Origin: Brachybacterium sp042666875
Lineage (GTDB): Bacteria; Actinomycetota; Actinomycetes; Actinomycetales; Dermabacteraceae
Assembly (NCBI RefSeq): GCF_042666875.1
Contig: NZ_JBHTCX010000003.1
Span: 1 to 64,000, forward strand
DNA: 64,000 nt
Direction of reading: 5' to 3'
Under the pieces are notes generated by a model. The model saw only the letters and a program-made list of their open reading frames with translations, was not told the DNA's origin and made no database searches. Each line of letters starts with the position of its first letter. Position 1 is the first letter of the stretch. Below are positions 39,719-47,338 of this stretch, piece after piece. The position numbers and the translations under genes are program-made.

Positions 39719-40027
39719 ATGCCCGCTCCATACCCCCAGGAGTTCCGTGACGACGTCGTGCGTGTCGCGAGGAACCGTGAACCTGGCCAGAAGCTCTCCC
39801 AGATCGCGAAGGACTTCGGGATCTCGGAGTCCTGCCTGACGAACTGGATGCGCCAGGCCGATGTCGAGGACGGTGCCCGTCCCGGGACCACCCGCGAGGA
39901 GTCCTCCGAGCTGCGGGATTTGCGTCGTCGGAATCGGCTGCTGGAGCAAGAGAACGAGGTCCTGCGTCGCGCGGCCGCCTATCTCTCACAGGCGAATCTG
40001 CCGGGAAAATCCTCTACCCGCTCGTGA
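39719..40027 (+). CDS. IS3-family transposase OrfA (IS A)
   Basis: The 102-residue protein has an N-terminal HTH (YPQEFRDDVVRVARNREPGQKLSQIAKDFGISESCLTNWM) and a leucine-zipper-like coiled coil (SSELRDLRRRNRLLEQENEVLRRAAAYL), the standard IS3 OrfA arrangement for DNA end binding and multimerisation. ATG 39719 is used; a GTG at 39710 is in frame. Near its end G-GGA-AAA (40003-40009) is a -1 frameshift site producing the OrfAB transposase. Confidence 0.92.
   Translation: MPAPYPQEFRDDVVRVARNREPGQKLSQIAKDFGISESCLTNWMRQADVEDGARPGTTREESSELRDLRRRNRLLEQENEVLRRAAAYLSQANLPGKSSTRS
40003..40009 (+). other. Programmed -1 frameshift heptamer GGGAAAA
   Basis: The heptamer sits in the X XXY YYZ register of OrfA (codons GGA AAA). 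Slipping back one base continues as ILYPLVSELAADGIPVAVS, the normal joined IS3 OrfAB sequence. Confidence 0.8.
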
Positions 40028-40884
40028 GCGAGCTCGCCGCTGACGGGATCCCCGTCGCGGTGTCCCTGCGGGTCCTGAAGCTCTCCCGCCAGCCCTACTA
40101 TCGCTGGCGGAAACAGCAGGTCACCCCGTCGGAACTGGTCGAGGCGTATCGGGCGAACGCCCTGTTCGACGCCCACCGTGACGATCCCGAGTTCGGTTAC
40201 CGGTTCCTCACCGGCGAAGCGGAAGCGGCTGGCCAGCGCATGTGTGAGAGGACCGCGTGGCGGATCTGCCGGGACAACCGGTGGTGGTCCGTGTTCGGGA
40301 AGAAGCGGGGGAAGAACGGGAAACGGCCGGGCCCGCCGGTCCACGACGACCTCGTGCAGCGAGATTTCACGGCCGATGACGTCAACGAACTGTGGCTGAC
40401 CGATATCACCGAGCACCGGACCGATGAAGGGAAGCTCTACCTCTGCGCGATCAAGGACGTGTTCTCCGGCCGGATCGTGGGCTACTCGATCAGCGACCGG
40501 ATGAAGGCACGTCTCGCGGTGAACGCCCTGGACAACGCAGTATCTCGTCGTAGCGATGCCGCCGGATGCATCGTGCACTCGGACCGCGGGAGCCAGTTCC
40601 GGTCACGGAAGTTCGTGCATGCACTGAACCGGTATCACCTCATCGGGTCAATGGGGAAAGTCGGTGCTGCCGGGGACAATGCCGCAATGGAGTCCTTCTT
40701 CGCCCTGCTCCAGAGGAACGTCCTGAACCGCAGGCGTTGGCGGACCCGAGAAGAGCTGCGCATCGCGATCATCACCTGGATCGAACGCACCTACCACCGT
40801 CGTCGCCGACAGGCTCGTCTGGGCCGATTGACCCCCATCGAGTACGAGACCATCATGGACCCGACCGTCAGCCTGGCGGCCTAA
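40024..40884 (+). CDS. IS3-family transposase OrfB (IS A)
   Basis: The 286-residue integrase-type catalytic protein has the HTH_21 segment (PVAVSLRVLKLSRQPYYRWRK), NELWLTDITEHRTDEGKLYL (first Asp), GCIVHSDRGSQFRS (second Asp) and GDNAAMESFFALLQRNVLN (Glu), the full DDE triad. It is intact and in -1 frame to OrfA, so this IS copy may be active. The GTG at 40024 overlapping the OrfA stop is a possible independent start; the fused OrfAB is the expected transposase. Confidence 0.93.
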   Translation: MSELAADGIPVAVSLRVLKLSRQPYYRWRKQQVTPSELVEAYRANALFDAHRDDPEFGYRFLTGEAEAAGQRMCERTAWRICRDNRWWSVFGKKRGKNGKRPGPPVHDDLVQRDFTADDVNELWLTDITEHRTDEGKLYLCAIKDVFSGRIVGYSISDRMKARLAVNALDNAVSRRSDAAGCIVHSDRGSQFRSRKFVHALNRYHLIGSMGKVGAAGDNAAMESFFALLQRNVLNRRRWRTREELRIAIITWIERTYHRRRRQARLGRLTPIEYETIMDPTVSLAA

Positions 40885-40916
40885 CCGCAGCTGTCACCTG
40901 TTCGCGCATCAGTCCC

Positions 40917-41173
40917 AGACCACCGCGGCTGAGGTGCCCGGAGTGATTGCGGTACGTCGAGCACGCGCCCGGTGGAGCGGACACCGCCTCGAGGCCGACC
41001 TCGACATCACCGTCGACTCGACCCTCACCGTGAACGACGGCCACCGCATCGCGGAGGCCGTGCACGACACCCTCCGCCGAGGCGTACCGCACCTCGATCA
41101 CGCATCCATCCACGTGACCCCCGAGGCTCCGAACCCGACCAGCCACACCCACGCCGGCACGCGCGAGGACTGA
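40917..41173 (+). pseudogene. C-terminal remnant of a cation diffusion facilitator (CDF) transporter
   Basis: Right after the insertion sequence an open frame reads QTTAAEVPGVIAVRRARARWSGHRLEADLDITVDSTLTVNDGHRIAEAVHDTLRRGVPHLDHASIHVTPE. This is the cytosolic ferredoxin-like dimerisation domain of CDF metal-efflux proteins, ending in a short His-containing tail. The six-helix membrane domain is missing; the IS replaced it. An in-frame GTG at 40934 could start a free-standing 80-residue domain, but there is no ribosome site. Confidence 0.8.
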
Positions 41174-41210
41174 ACGCAGGTGAGAGCACCCCGGCTGCAA
41201 ACTGTGATAT

Positions 41211-41224
41211 TTGGGTATACCCAA
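41211..41224. promoter_or_regulatory. Perfect 14-bp palindrome TTGGGTATACCCAA
   Basis: The sequence lies in AT-richer intergenic DNA between the CDF remnant and the next IS. Its GGGTATACCC core could be a binding site for a metal-responsive or TetR/LacI-type regulator whose gene was lost in the rearrangement. No target gene in phase is obvious. Confidence 0.4.
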
Positions 41225-41297
41225 CAGCGACACTGCGCGCCGTAAAGAACGCCCTGTTCCAGAAGGTTCGCTTCCGGGTTTTGGCACATGTCCCGGG

Positions 41298-41327
41298 TAG
41301 GGTCTAAGACATGAACGAAACAGATGG
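41298..41327 (+). promoter_or_regulatory. Orphan leaderless promoter and start codon cut by IS B
   Basis: TAGGGT (41298-41303) is followed 7 bases later by ATGAACGAAACAGATGG (41311 onward), encoding MNETD before the left end of IS B at 41328. It looks like the start of a gene interrupted by the IS; a candidate remainder is the headless GNAT gene at 42695, although the frames do not join with a 3-base duplication. Confidence 0.4.
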
Positions 41328-41381
41328 TGAATCGGCCCGGGTTTGATGCCGCTGCTGTTTGAGTCCGGAAGGATGGACAGC

Positions 41382-41693
41382 ATGCCGAAGAAGATCGATC
41401 CCCAGCTGCGCGCGAGGTGCGTGCGGCTCGTGCGAGAGCACCAGCAGGAGTACCCCACCCTGACCGCCGCCGTCACTGCGGTCGCCCGGCAGGAAGGCGT
41501 CTCACGGGAGTCCGTGCGGCGCTGGCTGGCCCAGGCAGACGTCGACGACGGCACCCGGCCCGGCGTGACCAGCGAGGAATCAGCCGAGGTCAAACGCTTG
41601 AAGACGGAGAACAAGCGGCTGCGCGAGGACAACGCGATTCTTCGCCGGGCCTCAATTTTCTTCGCGGGGGAGCTCGACCCCCGAAACCGCTGA
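41382..41693 (+). CDS. IS3-family transposase OrfA (IS B)
   Basis: The 103-residue protein has MPKKIDPQLRARCVRLVREHQQEYPTL, HTH VARQEGVSRESVRRWLAQADVDDG and coiled coil ESAEVKRLKTENKRLREDNAILRRASIFFAGELD. The ending FFAGELDP is typical of the actinobacterial IS3 subgroup whose OrfB is reached by -1 frameshifting near this point. The T4 run (41655-41658) or the G5 run (41666-41670) could be the slip site; neither is a textbook heptamer in frame. Confidence 0.88.
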   Translation: MPKKIDPQLRARCVRLVREHQQEYPTLTAAVTAVARQEGVSRESVRRWLAQADVDDGTRPGVTSEESAEVKRLKTENKRLREDNAILRRASIFFAGELDPRNR

Positions 41694-42670
41694 TCCTCGC
41701 GTTCATCGACGAGATGAGAGCCGAAGGGTATGCAGTCGAGTCGATCCTCCGCGTCCTGCGTCAGCAGGGCCTGGAGATCGCTGCACGAACCTACCGGGGC
41801 TGGAAGAGACCGCCCCGCATCGCGGCCCGCACCGTCACAGACGCTCTGGTCGAGGACAAGATCCGTGAGCTGGCCTGGACGTTCAACGCCACCACTCAGC
41901 GGTGGCAGATGACCCCTGAAGGGCTCTACGGGCGGCGGAAGTGGGTCGCGCTGCTCCGCCGTCAGGAAGGCCTGGCCGGCACCTCCCGTGGGGCGGTGGA
42001 CCGGGCGATGCGCACCCTCGGCCTCGAAGGTATTCGGCGGGCGACGAAGCTGCGCACCACCATCCCGAACCCTAATGGGAAACGGGCGGGTGACCTCCTC
42101 AATCGCGACTTCACGGCCCCGGCTCCGAACCTGGTCTGGGTCACCGATTTCACTTACGTTCGCACCTGGGCCGGGTTCGTGTACGTCGCGTTCGTCGTCG
42201 ACGTGTTCGCTCAGCGGATCGTGGGCTGGCACGCGTCCTCGAGCATGCGCACCGATCTCGTCATGACGCCACTGCGGATCGCGCTGTGGCAGCGGGAACG
42301 CGAAGGAAACCAGGTCTCACCAGGCTCTTTGGTGGCGCACAGCGATGCCGGATCGCAGTACACGTCGATCCGGTACACCGAGCACCTCGACCTCGAGGGC
42401 ATCGCTCCCTCGATCGGGACCGCCGGCGATGCGTTCGATAACGCGCTCATGGAGACGGTCAATGGGCTGTTCAAGACCGAGTGCATCCGCACCACCGTCT
42501 TCCACCACGGCCCGTTCCGGACGCTCTCGGACGTCGAGTTCGCGACTGCCGGCTGGGTCGACTGGTACAACAACCGACGCCTCCACGGCTCCCTGGGGAT
42601 GCTGACCCCGGTAGAGTCCGAGACGCTCCACTACGAGGCCCTCGCCCGAGAGCCCGAACCCGCAAAGTAG
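41663..42670 (+). CDS. IS3-family transposase OrfB (IS B)
   Basis: The catalytic frame lies in -1 relative to OrfA: RPPKPLILAFIDEMRAEGYAVESILRVL, then the DDE core LVWVTDFTYVRTWAGFVYVAFVVDVFAQRIVGW (first Asp), VAHSDAGSQYTSIRY (second Asp) and AFDNALMETVNGLFKTECI (Glu), ending WVDWYNNRRLHGSLGMLTPVE. All catalytic residues are present. It has no convincing own start; expression presumably needs frameshifting from OrfA. The given left coordinate is the approximate junction. Confidence 0.87.
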   Translation, partial: RGGARPPKPLILAFIDEMRAEGYAVESILRVLRQQGLEIAARTYRGWKRPPRIAARTVTDALVEDKIRELAWTFNATTQRWQMTPEGLYGRRKWVALLRRQEGLAGTSRGAVDRAMRTLGLEGIRRATKLRTTIPNPNGKRAGDLLNRDFTAPAPNLVWVTDFTYVRTWAGFVYVAFVVDVFAQRIVGWHASSSMRTDLVMTPLRIALWQREREGNQVSPGSLVAHSDAGSQYTSIRYTEHLDLEGIAPSIGTAGDAFDNALMETVNGLFKTECIRTTVFHHGPFRTLSDVEFATAGWVDWYNNRRLHGSLGMLTPVESETLHYEALAREPEPAK

Positions 42671-42694
42671 CGGCAGAGAACCTGGGCCGATTCA

Positions 42695-43098
42695 GGGCGT
42701 GGGAGGACATCCTCGCTGAGTACGCGCGGGATGCCGCTGATTGGGAGCCAGGCCGAGTCCCTGCGGAGTTTCTGGTCGCCGAAGTACCCGGTACCGCCAT
42801 AGGCAGAGTCTCCATCCGCTACAGACTCAACGCGGCCCTCTTGGAGGTCGGCGGACACGTCGGGTATGCCGTGGGACCGGAGTTCCGAGGCAAGGGCTAC
42901 GGCCAGCAGATCCTGCGCGCTGCTGTAGGCCGCCTGGCGGCTCACGGTGTGGACCACGTGCTGGTCACCTGCGACGCCTCGAATGCTGCATCGTCCGCGC
43001 TCATAGAGCGTTGCGGCGGACAGCTCGAGGATCTCCGCGAGGGACCGGGCGGACGTGTGACGCGCCGTTATTGGATCACGTCTGAACAGGTCGGATGA
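42695..43098 (+). pseudogene. N-terminally truncated GNAT acetyltransferase
   Basis: Directly after the right end of IS B the frame reads AWEDILAEYARDAADWEPGRVPAEFLVAEVPGTAIGRVSIRYRLNAALLEVGGHVGYAVGPEFRGKGYGQQILRAAV, with an intact acetyl-CoA loop (EFRGKGYG) and the DASNAASSALIERCGGQLED end. About 50-60 N-terminal residues usual for this GNAT subgroup are absent; the reading frame continues unbroken into IS sequence upstream. It may be non-functional, or expressed from inside the IS. Confidence 0.75.
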
Positions 43099-43150
43099 CC
43101 CAGCCGAAGCCGTCTACGCCCCTGCTGCTCAGTCCCGGCGCCCGTGCTAC

Positions 43151-44449
43151 TCAGTCCCGCCGCCCGGCCTCAGCCACCTGCGGGCCGACGTGCTCGGCGT
43201 CGGTTCCCCGCGCGCGGCCGAGCTGGTTCATGGCGTGGTAGATGATCAGCGCGGCCAGGGTGCCCAGGGCGATGCCGGTCAGCTCAATGCCCTCGATGGC
43301 CCAGGTGACGTTGGCGATGCCCACCACGAGCGCGACGCCCGCGGTGAACTGGTTCTTGGGCTGGGAGAAGTCGACCTTGCCGTCGACCCACATGCGCACG
43401 CCGACGATGCCGATCAGCCCGTACAGCACGAAGGTGACCCCGCCGAGCACGCCCGGCGGAATGGTGAAGATGGCGGCACCGATCTTCGGCGACAGCGACA
43501 GCCCGATGGCGACGATGCCCGCCACCCAGTAGGCGGCGGTGGAGTACACGCGGGTGGCGCTCATGACGCCGATGTTCTCGCCGTAGGTGGTCGTGGGCGA
43601 GCCGCCGAACCCGGCGGAGAGGGCGGTGGCCAGCCCGTCGGAGGCCAGCGTGCGGCCCACCATGTGATCGAGGTTGCGGTGGGTCATCAGGCCCACGCTG
43701 GTCACATGGCCGACGTTCTCGGCCAGCAGCACCAGCACCACCGGCAGGAACATCGGCAGCAGGCCCAGGTTGAACTCGGGGTGATGGAACTCGGGCAGGC
43801 CGATCCAGGCCGCCTCGCGCACCGGAGCGAAGTCGACCTCGCCGCGCAGCACCGCGACCCCGTAGCCGACGAGCACACCGACCAGGACGGACACCCGGCC
43901 CAGCAGACCCTTGAACACGGCGGTGCACAGCACCACCGCGAACAGGGTGATGGTCGCAGTCACGGCCGATTCCTGGAAGTTCTCGTACGCCGTTGGGGCG
44001 AGGTTGAAGCCGATCAGGGCCACGATGGAACCCATCACCACCGGGGGCATCAGCGTGCTGATCCAGCCGGATCCGACCCGGGAGACCAGCAGCCCCAGCG
44101 CGGCCAGCAGCAGGCCGGTGATCATCACCCCGCCCAGCGCGGCGCCCATGGAGTCCGCTGCCGTGGAGGCGGTGATGGGCGCGATGAAGGCGAAGGAGGA
44201 GCCGAGGTAGCTGGGCACCTTGTTGCGGGTGATGACCAGGAACAGCAGCGTGCCGATGCCGCTGAACAGCAGCGTGGTCGAGGGCGGGAACCCGGTCAGC
44301 AGCGGCACCAGGAAGGTCGCACCGAACATGGCGACCACGTGCTGGGCGCCGATGCCGATGGTCAGCGGCCAGGCGAGGCGCTGCTCGGGGGTGACGATGG
44401 CGTCGGGCGCGATGGTGCGGCCGTTGCCGTGCAGGGTCCAGCGGAACAT
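43151..44449 (-). CDS. NCS2-family nucleobase (uracil/xanthine) permease
   Basis: The 432-residue transporter has about 14 membrane segments. It opens MFRWTLHGNGRTIAPDAIVTPEQRLAWPLTIGIGAQHVVAMFGATFLVPLLTG, with the QHVVAMFGAT helix-1 motif of UraA-type carriers, and contains VLLAENVGHVTSVGLMT and GLATALSAGFGGSPTTTYGENIGVMSATRV, the substrate-site Glu and GGSPxTTYGEN region. It probably imports uracil (or xanthine) with protons. ATG 44449 has GGGAGAAGC upstream and matches the family N-terminus. It is transcribed away from the IS region and is not obviously in an operon. Confidence 0.92.
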   Translation of the reverse strand: MFRWTLHGNGRTIAPDAIVTPEQRLAWPLTIGIGAQHVVAMFGATFLVPLLTGFPPSTTLLFSGIGTLLFLVITRNKVPSYLGSSFAFIAPITASTAADSMGAALGGVMITGLLLAALGLLVSRVGSGWISTLMPPVVMGSIVALIGFNLAPTAYENFQESAVTATITLFAVVLCTAVFKGLLGRVSVLVGVLVGYGVAVLRGEVDFAPVREAAWIGLPEFHHPEFNLGLLPMFLPVVLVLLAENVGHVTSVGLMTHRNLDHMVGRTLASDGLATALSAGFGGSPTTTYGENIGVMSATRVYSTAAYWVAGIVAIGLSLSPKIGAAIFTIPPGVLGGVTFVLYGLIGIVGVRMWVDGKVDFSQPKNQFTAGVALVVGIANVTWAIEGIELTGIALGTLAALIIYHAMNQLGRARGTDAEHVGPQVAEAGRRD

Positions 44450-44543
44450 GCTTCTCCCGGGGTGAGGATGGACGGCCGGACGGCCGAGGGGCGCGGCCGG
44501 CAGGTCTCTGCCGACGGGGATCGGGGCCGGGTGCGGCCGGCGG

Positions 44544-46400
44544 TCAGTGACCGGGGAAGGACTTCTTGCGGGCCGTCTCCTCGCCGACGTCCGGCACCTG
44601 GCTGAGCAGCGAGGTGCTTCCGGTGTCGCGGCTGCGGAAGTCGGCGAACATCTGGGCGATGTCCGGCGCGCCGAACTCGTCGCGCACCGGGGCGGGCACG
44701 GTGAGCATGAGCGCGGCGGCGATGCCGATGGCAAGGGCCGTGCCGCCGGTGACCAGGCCCGCGCCGGCGCCCATCGCCAGGGAGTTGACGATGATGGCGA
44801 GGAAGCCGACCACGACGAGGACGAGGCCCGCGATCACGCCGCTGGCGCGGGCGATGACCGCCGGGCGTGCCAGCAGGGCGGTGCGGGCGAACAGGGAGAC
44901 GGCGACGAAGCAGACGCAGACGCCGGCGTCGATCAGGTGCAGCACGGGCCCGCCGCGACCCTGCCCCGCCGTGGCGGCGATCGCGGCCATCAGGTGCCAG
45001 GCGACGGCGGCGACGTGCATGATCGCGCTGAACTCGAACGCTCGCACGGTGTAGACCAGCCAGTCGGCGCGCTGGAAGGAGATCGGCATGGTGCGCACGA
45101 ACGAGCGGGAGATCATCAGCCCGAACGCAGTGAACAGGAACGGCAGGTACACGAAGCCGGTGGCGACGCTGAGCGGCGCGGCGAACTGCAGCTGGAGGGT
45201 GTTGTCAGCGAGCGCGGCGATCACCAGGCCGCCTGCTGCGGCGGTGGAGAACACGAACCAGGAGCGTTCGCGCAGCAGCGCCGAGGCGAGCACGATGCCC
45301 ATCAGCAGCGCGGAGATCATGGCATCGGCGAAGGTCATCAGGGAGTAGGCCCAGCCGGTGGTGACGATGCGGCCGATGATCATCACCAGCGCGAGCAGCA
45401 GGGCCGCGGCGGCGGCCAGGCCCACTGCGACCAGCAGGATCCGGGCGGCGCGGCGGGCTCTGGCCTGGGGGAGGTAGCCCTCGTGGGCGCGGGGCTCGAT
45501 ACCGATCACGGCGCCGAGCAGCAGCAGCGGCACCCCGATCCCGATGCCGACGGGCGGGCCCTCGGGCAGGGAGGCGAACAGCACCGGCAGGGAGAGCACC
45601 AGATCGGCGAGCACGACGCCGACGGCGGCGAGCAAGGCGGGCAGCAGGCCGATCACCCGCACCATCCGAACCGCCCCCAGCGGTGGTTCCTGCGGGATCC
45701 AGCGCAGCAGGTGCACGGCGACCAGCGCGATCAGGCCGATCCCGATCGCGGCCTTGCCGACGCCCTCCACAAGCGAGTTGTGGGCGACCGTGAAGGTCGT
45801 GGTCATGGACGAGGCCATGCAGATCAGGGCGAGTATGTCCCGCAGCGCGTCGAAGATGCCGAGATCCTTGAAGCGGTTCGGCAGCACGAACCCGTTGGGC
45901 GGGACGTCGTCGTGCTCGGCGTTCGGCGTGGTGCCGGAGCGGGCGTAGGAGACATCGCGCGGAGGCCGCAGCGGAGCGGTGGCGGGTTCTGCCCCGGCAC
46001 TGCCTGCCGGGACGGCTCCACCTGCCCGGCCCGCGGCGTTCTGTCCCGTCGTCTCCGAACCGGCCGCTTCCGGGCCGGCCGTGGCCGGGCCGGTCGCCGC
46101 GTCCGCGGTCACGCCGTCCGATTCGGCCTCCTCATCGAGCGCCGGGATGGCCCCGGTCTTCGCGTCGGGCTCGGCGCCCGCACGGCGCAGCTGCTCGGCG
46201 TCGAGATCGCTGAGGTCCACGGTCTCGTGCTCGCTCGGCGGCTGGGCCTGACGGCCGTGGCGCTGGGCGAGCAGCGGAGCCGCGTAGCGGTCGAACTCCG
46301 CGCGGTCGGGCAGCCGGTCGGTGGGCAGGGTTCCGGGGTCGTCCGACGCGAAGATCCAATCCGCGTCCTGGTTCTCCTCACCCCGTCGATTCCTGCTCAT
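44544..46400 (-). CDS. Large multipass membrane protein, function unassigned
   Basis: The 618-residue protein has an acidic, Ala/Gly/Thr-rich cytosolic N-terminus of about 170 residues, roughly 12 membrane helices from FDALRDILALICMASSMTTTF (about residue 178) onward, and a short C-terminal cytosolic tail (PAPVRDEFGAPDIAQMFADFRSRDTGSTSLLSQ). The opening of the membrane part recalls uncharacterised actinobacterial membrane proteins with a DALRD-type first helix, but I cannot place it in a named family. There are no catalytic motifs. AGGAG lies about 10 bases upstream of the ATG, and a TAAGAT box at 46472-46467. Neighbours do not suggest a role. Confidence 0.65.
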   Translation of the reverse strand: MSRNRRGEENQDADWIFASDDPGTLPTDRLPDRAEFDRYAAPLLAQRHGRQAQPPSEHETVDLSDLDAEQLRRAGAEPDAKTGAIPALDEEAESDGVTADAATGPATAGPEAAGSETTGQNAAGRAGGAVPAGSAGAEPATAPLRPPRDVSYARSGTTPNAEHDDVPPNGFVLPNRFKDLGIFDALRDILALICMASSMTTTFTVAHNSLVEGVGKAAIGIGLIALVAVHLLRWIPQEPPLGAVRMVRVIGLLPALLAAVGVVLADLVLSLPVLFASLPEGPPVGIGIGVPLLLLGAVIGIEPRAHEGYLPQARARRAARILLVAVGLAAAAALLLALVMIIGRIVTTGWAYSLMTFADAMISALLMGIVLASALLRERSWFVFSTAAAGGLVIAALADNTLQLQFAAPLSVATGFVYLPFLFTAFGLMISRSFVRTMPISFQRADWLVYTVRAFEFSAIMHVAAVAWHLMAAIAATAGQGRGGPVLHLIDAGVCVCFVAVSLFARTALLARPAVIARASGVIAGLVLVVVGFLAIIVNSLAMGAGAGLVTGGTALAIGIAAALMLTVPAPVRDEFGAPDIAQMFADFRSRDTGSTSLLSQVPDVGEETARKKSFPGH

Positions 46401-46494
46401 CTGACCTGCTCTCCTGGTTCCCGGTGCGCTGGGGCGGCCCCCTGACCGGCCCGCACAGACCTTTCGATCTTAGGGACGCGGAGGCCGAACCCGT

Positions 46495-46510
46495 CCGCGG
46501 CGCGCCGCGG
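46495..46510 (-). terminator. GC palindrome downstream of the DUF6320 operon
   Basis: CCGCGGCGCGCCGCGG is a perfect 16-bp palindrome about 55 bases past the DUF6320 stop. It is the most terminator-like structure in the 164-base gap, though without a T tract. Confidence 0.35.
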
Positions 46511-46564
46511 GTCACGAAGCACACATATCCGGCGCCGCTCCCCGGGGCACGCGCTGCGACCGCG

Positions 46565-47338
46565 CTACAGGTGCAGCCGCTTGGCGAGCTCGTGGCGCAC
46601 CTCCGGCCCGCGGGCGAGCTGGAGCAGCACCAGGGCGACCACGCTCAGCGCGCCGCAGATGGCCGAGGGCAGCGGGGTGGTCACCCACCCGAAGGCGAGG
46701 AACCCGATCGGGGCCAGACCCAGCAGCACCGTCAGGCCGCTGTAGACGATGTGCTCGCCGACGGCGATCCGCATCAGCCGGACGGTGATCAGCAGCGCGA
46801 GGATGGAGGAGGCGCAGACGATCGGGACCGCGAAGGTCACCGACCAGCCGTGCCACCCGGCGAGGTAGTCCCAGTACACGCAGACCAGGGCGACCAGCAC
46901 CACGAAGTACACGGTGCTCTTGGCCAGATTGCGCCGGGTGCGCACCGCCGTCAGCACCACGAGCCACATGGCGCTGATGCCCAGCCACACCGAACGCAGC
47001 ACTCCCATGCGGCCCAGCTCCGCGCTGAACAGCAGCTGCGCGAGGAACGAGGCGATGATGACGGCGATCGAGGTGAGGAACAGCGCCCGGAGCACACGCC
47101 GGCGGGAGAACCGCAGGGGCACGGCGGGAAACGGGCTGTCCGGCGCGCGCGTGACGGCGTCGGCACCGCCACCGGCGTCGGCGCCGGCAACGGCCCCGGC
47201 ACCGGCACCGGCACCGCCACCGCCACCGACGGACGCTCCGGTGCCGACGGGTGCATCGGCGACGGCGGGAGCCGCACACAGCGGGCACCGGTCCCATGCG
47301 CCCTCGATGTGGATCCGGCATTCGGGGCACCGCGTCAT
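46565..47338 (-). CDS. DUF6320-family membrane protein with N-terminal zinc ribbon
   Basis: The 257-residue protein starts MTRCPECRIHIEGAWDRCPLCAAP, a four-Cys zinc ribbon, followed by a Gly/Ala repeat linker (residues 30-60) and about six or seven membrane helices (FPAVPLRFSRRRVLRALFLTSIAVIIASF...). I recognise this as the DUF6320 type, commonly encoded beside an alcohol-acetyltransferase-like protein and an alpha/beta hydrolase. The function is unknown. The start overlaps the acyltransferase stop (ATGA), so it is the last gene of a coupled operon. Confidence 0.75.
   Translation of the reverse strand: MTRCPECRIHIEGAWDRCPLCAAPAVADAPVGTGASVGGGGGAGAGAGAVAGADAGGGADAVTRAPDSPFPAVPLRFSRRRVLRALFLTSIAVIIASFLAQLLFSAELGRMGVLRSVWLGISAMWLVVLTAVRTRRNLAKSTVYFVVLVALVCVYWDYLAGWHGWSVTFAVPIVCASSILALLITVRLMRIAVGEHIVYSGLTVLLGLAPIGFLAFGWVTTPLPSAICGALSVVALVLLQLARGPEVRHELAKRLHL

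Larger units (their letters stand above)
39649..40916 (+). mobile_element. IS3-family insertion sequence A
   Basis: Ends GGGACTGATGCGCG at 39649-39662 and its inverse at 40903-40916 continue as an imperfect repeat (shared AGGTG after 3 mismatches). The 1268-base element carries orfA and orfB overlapping by 4 bases with a canonical -1 slippery heptamer. Flanking bases (CGA left, AGA right) do not form a clean target duplication, and the two flanks belong to different genes. Confidence 0.9.
41328..42694 (+). mobile_element. IS3-family insertion sequence B
   Basis: Left end TGAATCGGCCCGGGTT (from 41328) and inverted right end TGAATCGGCCCAGGTT (to 42694) extend as about 29-bp imperfect terminal repeats that also share TGCCGCT. 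The 1367-base element has orfA and orfB in -1 frame. Flanks (TGG left, GGG right) do not show a clear target duplication. It is not closely related to IS A. Confidence 0.9.

Noticed and set aside
40934..41173. Intact small metal-binding protein
   Set aside because: The sequence matches only the C-terminal domain of CDF transporters, starts at an IS junction and has no ribosome site.
44547..46445. 632-codon plus-strand frame opposite the large membrane protein
   Set aside because: His/Glu/Gly-rich shadow; the opposite strand encodes regular membrane helices and has a ribosome site.
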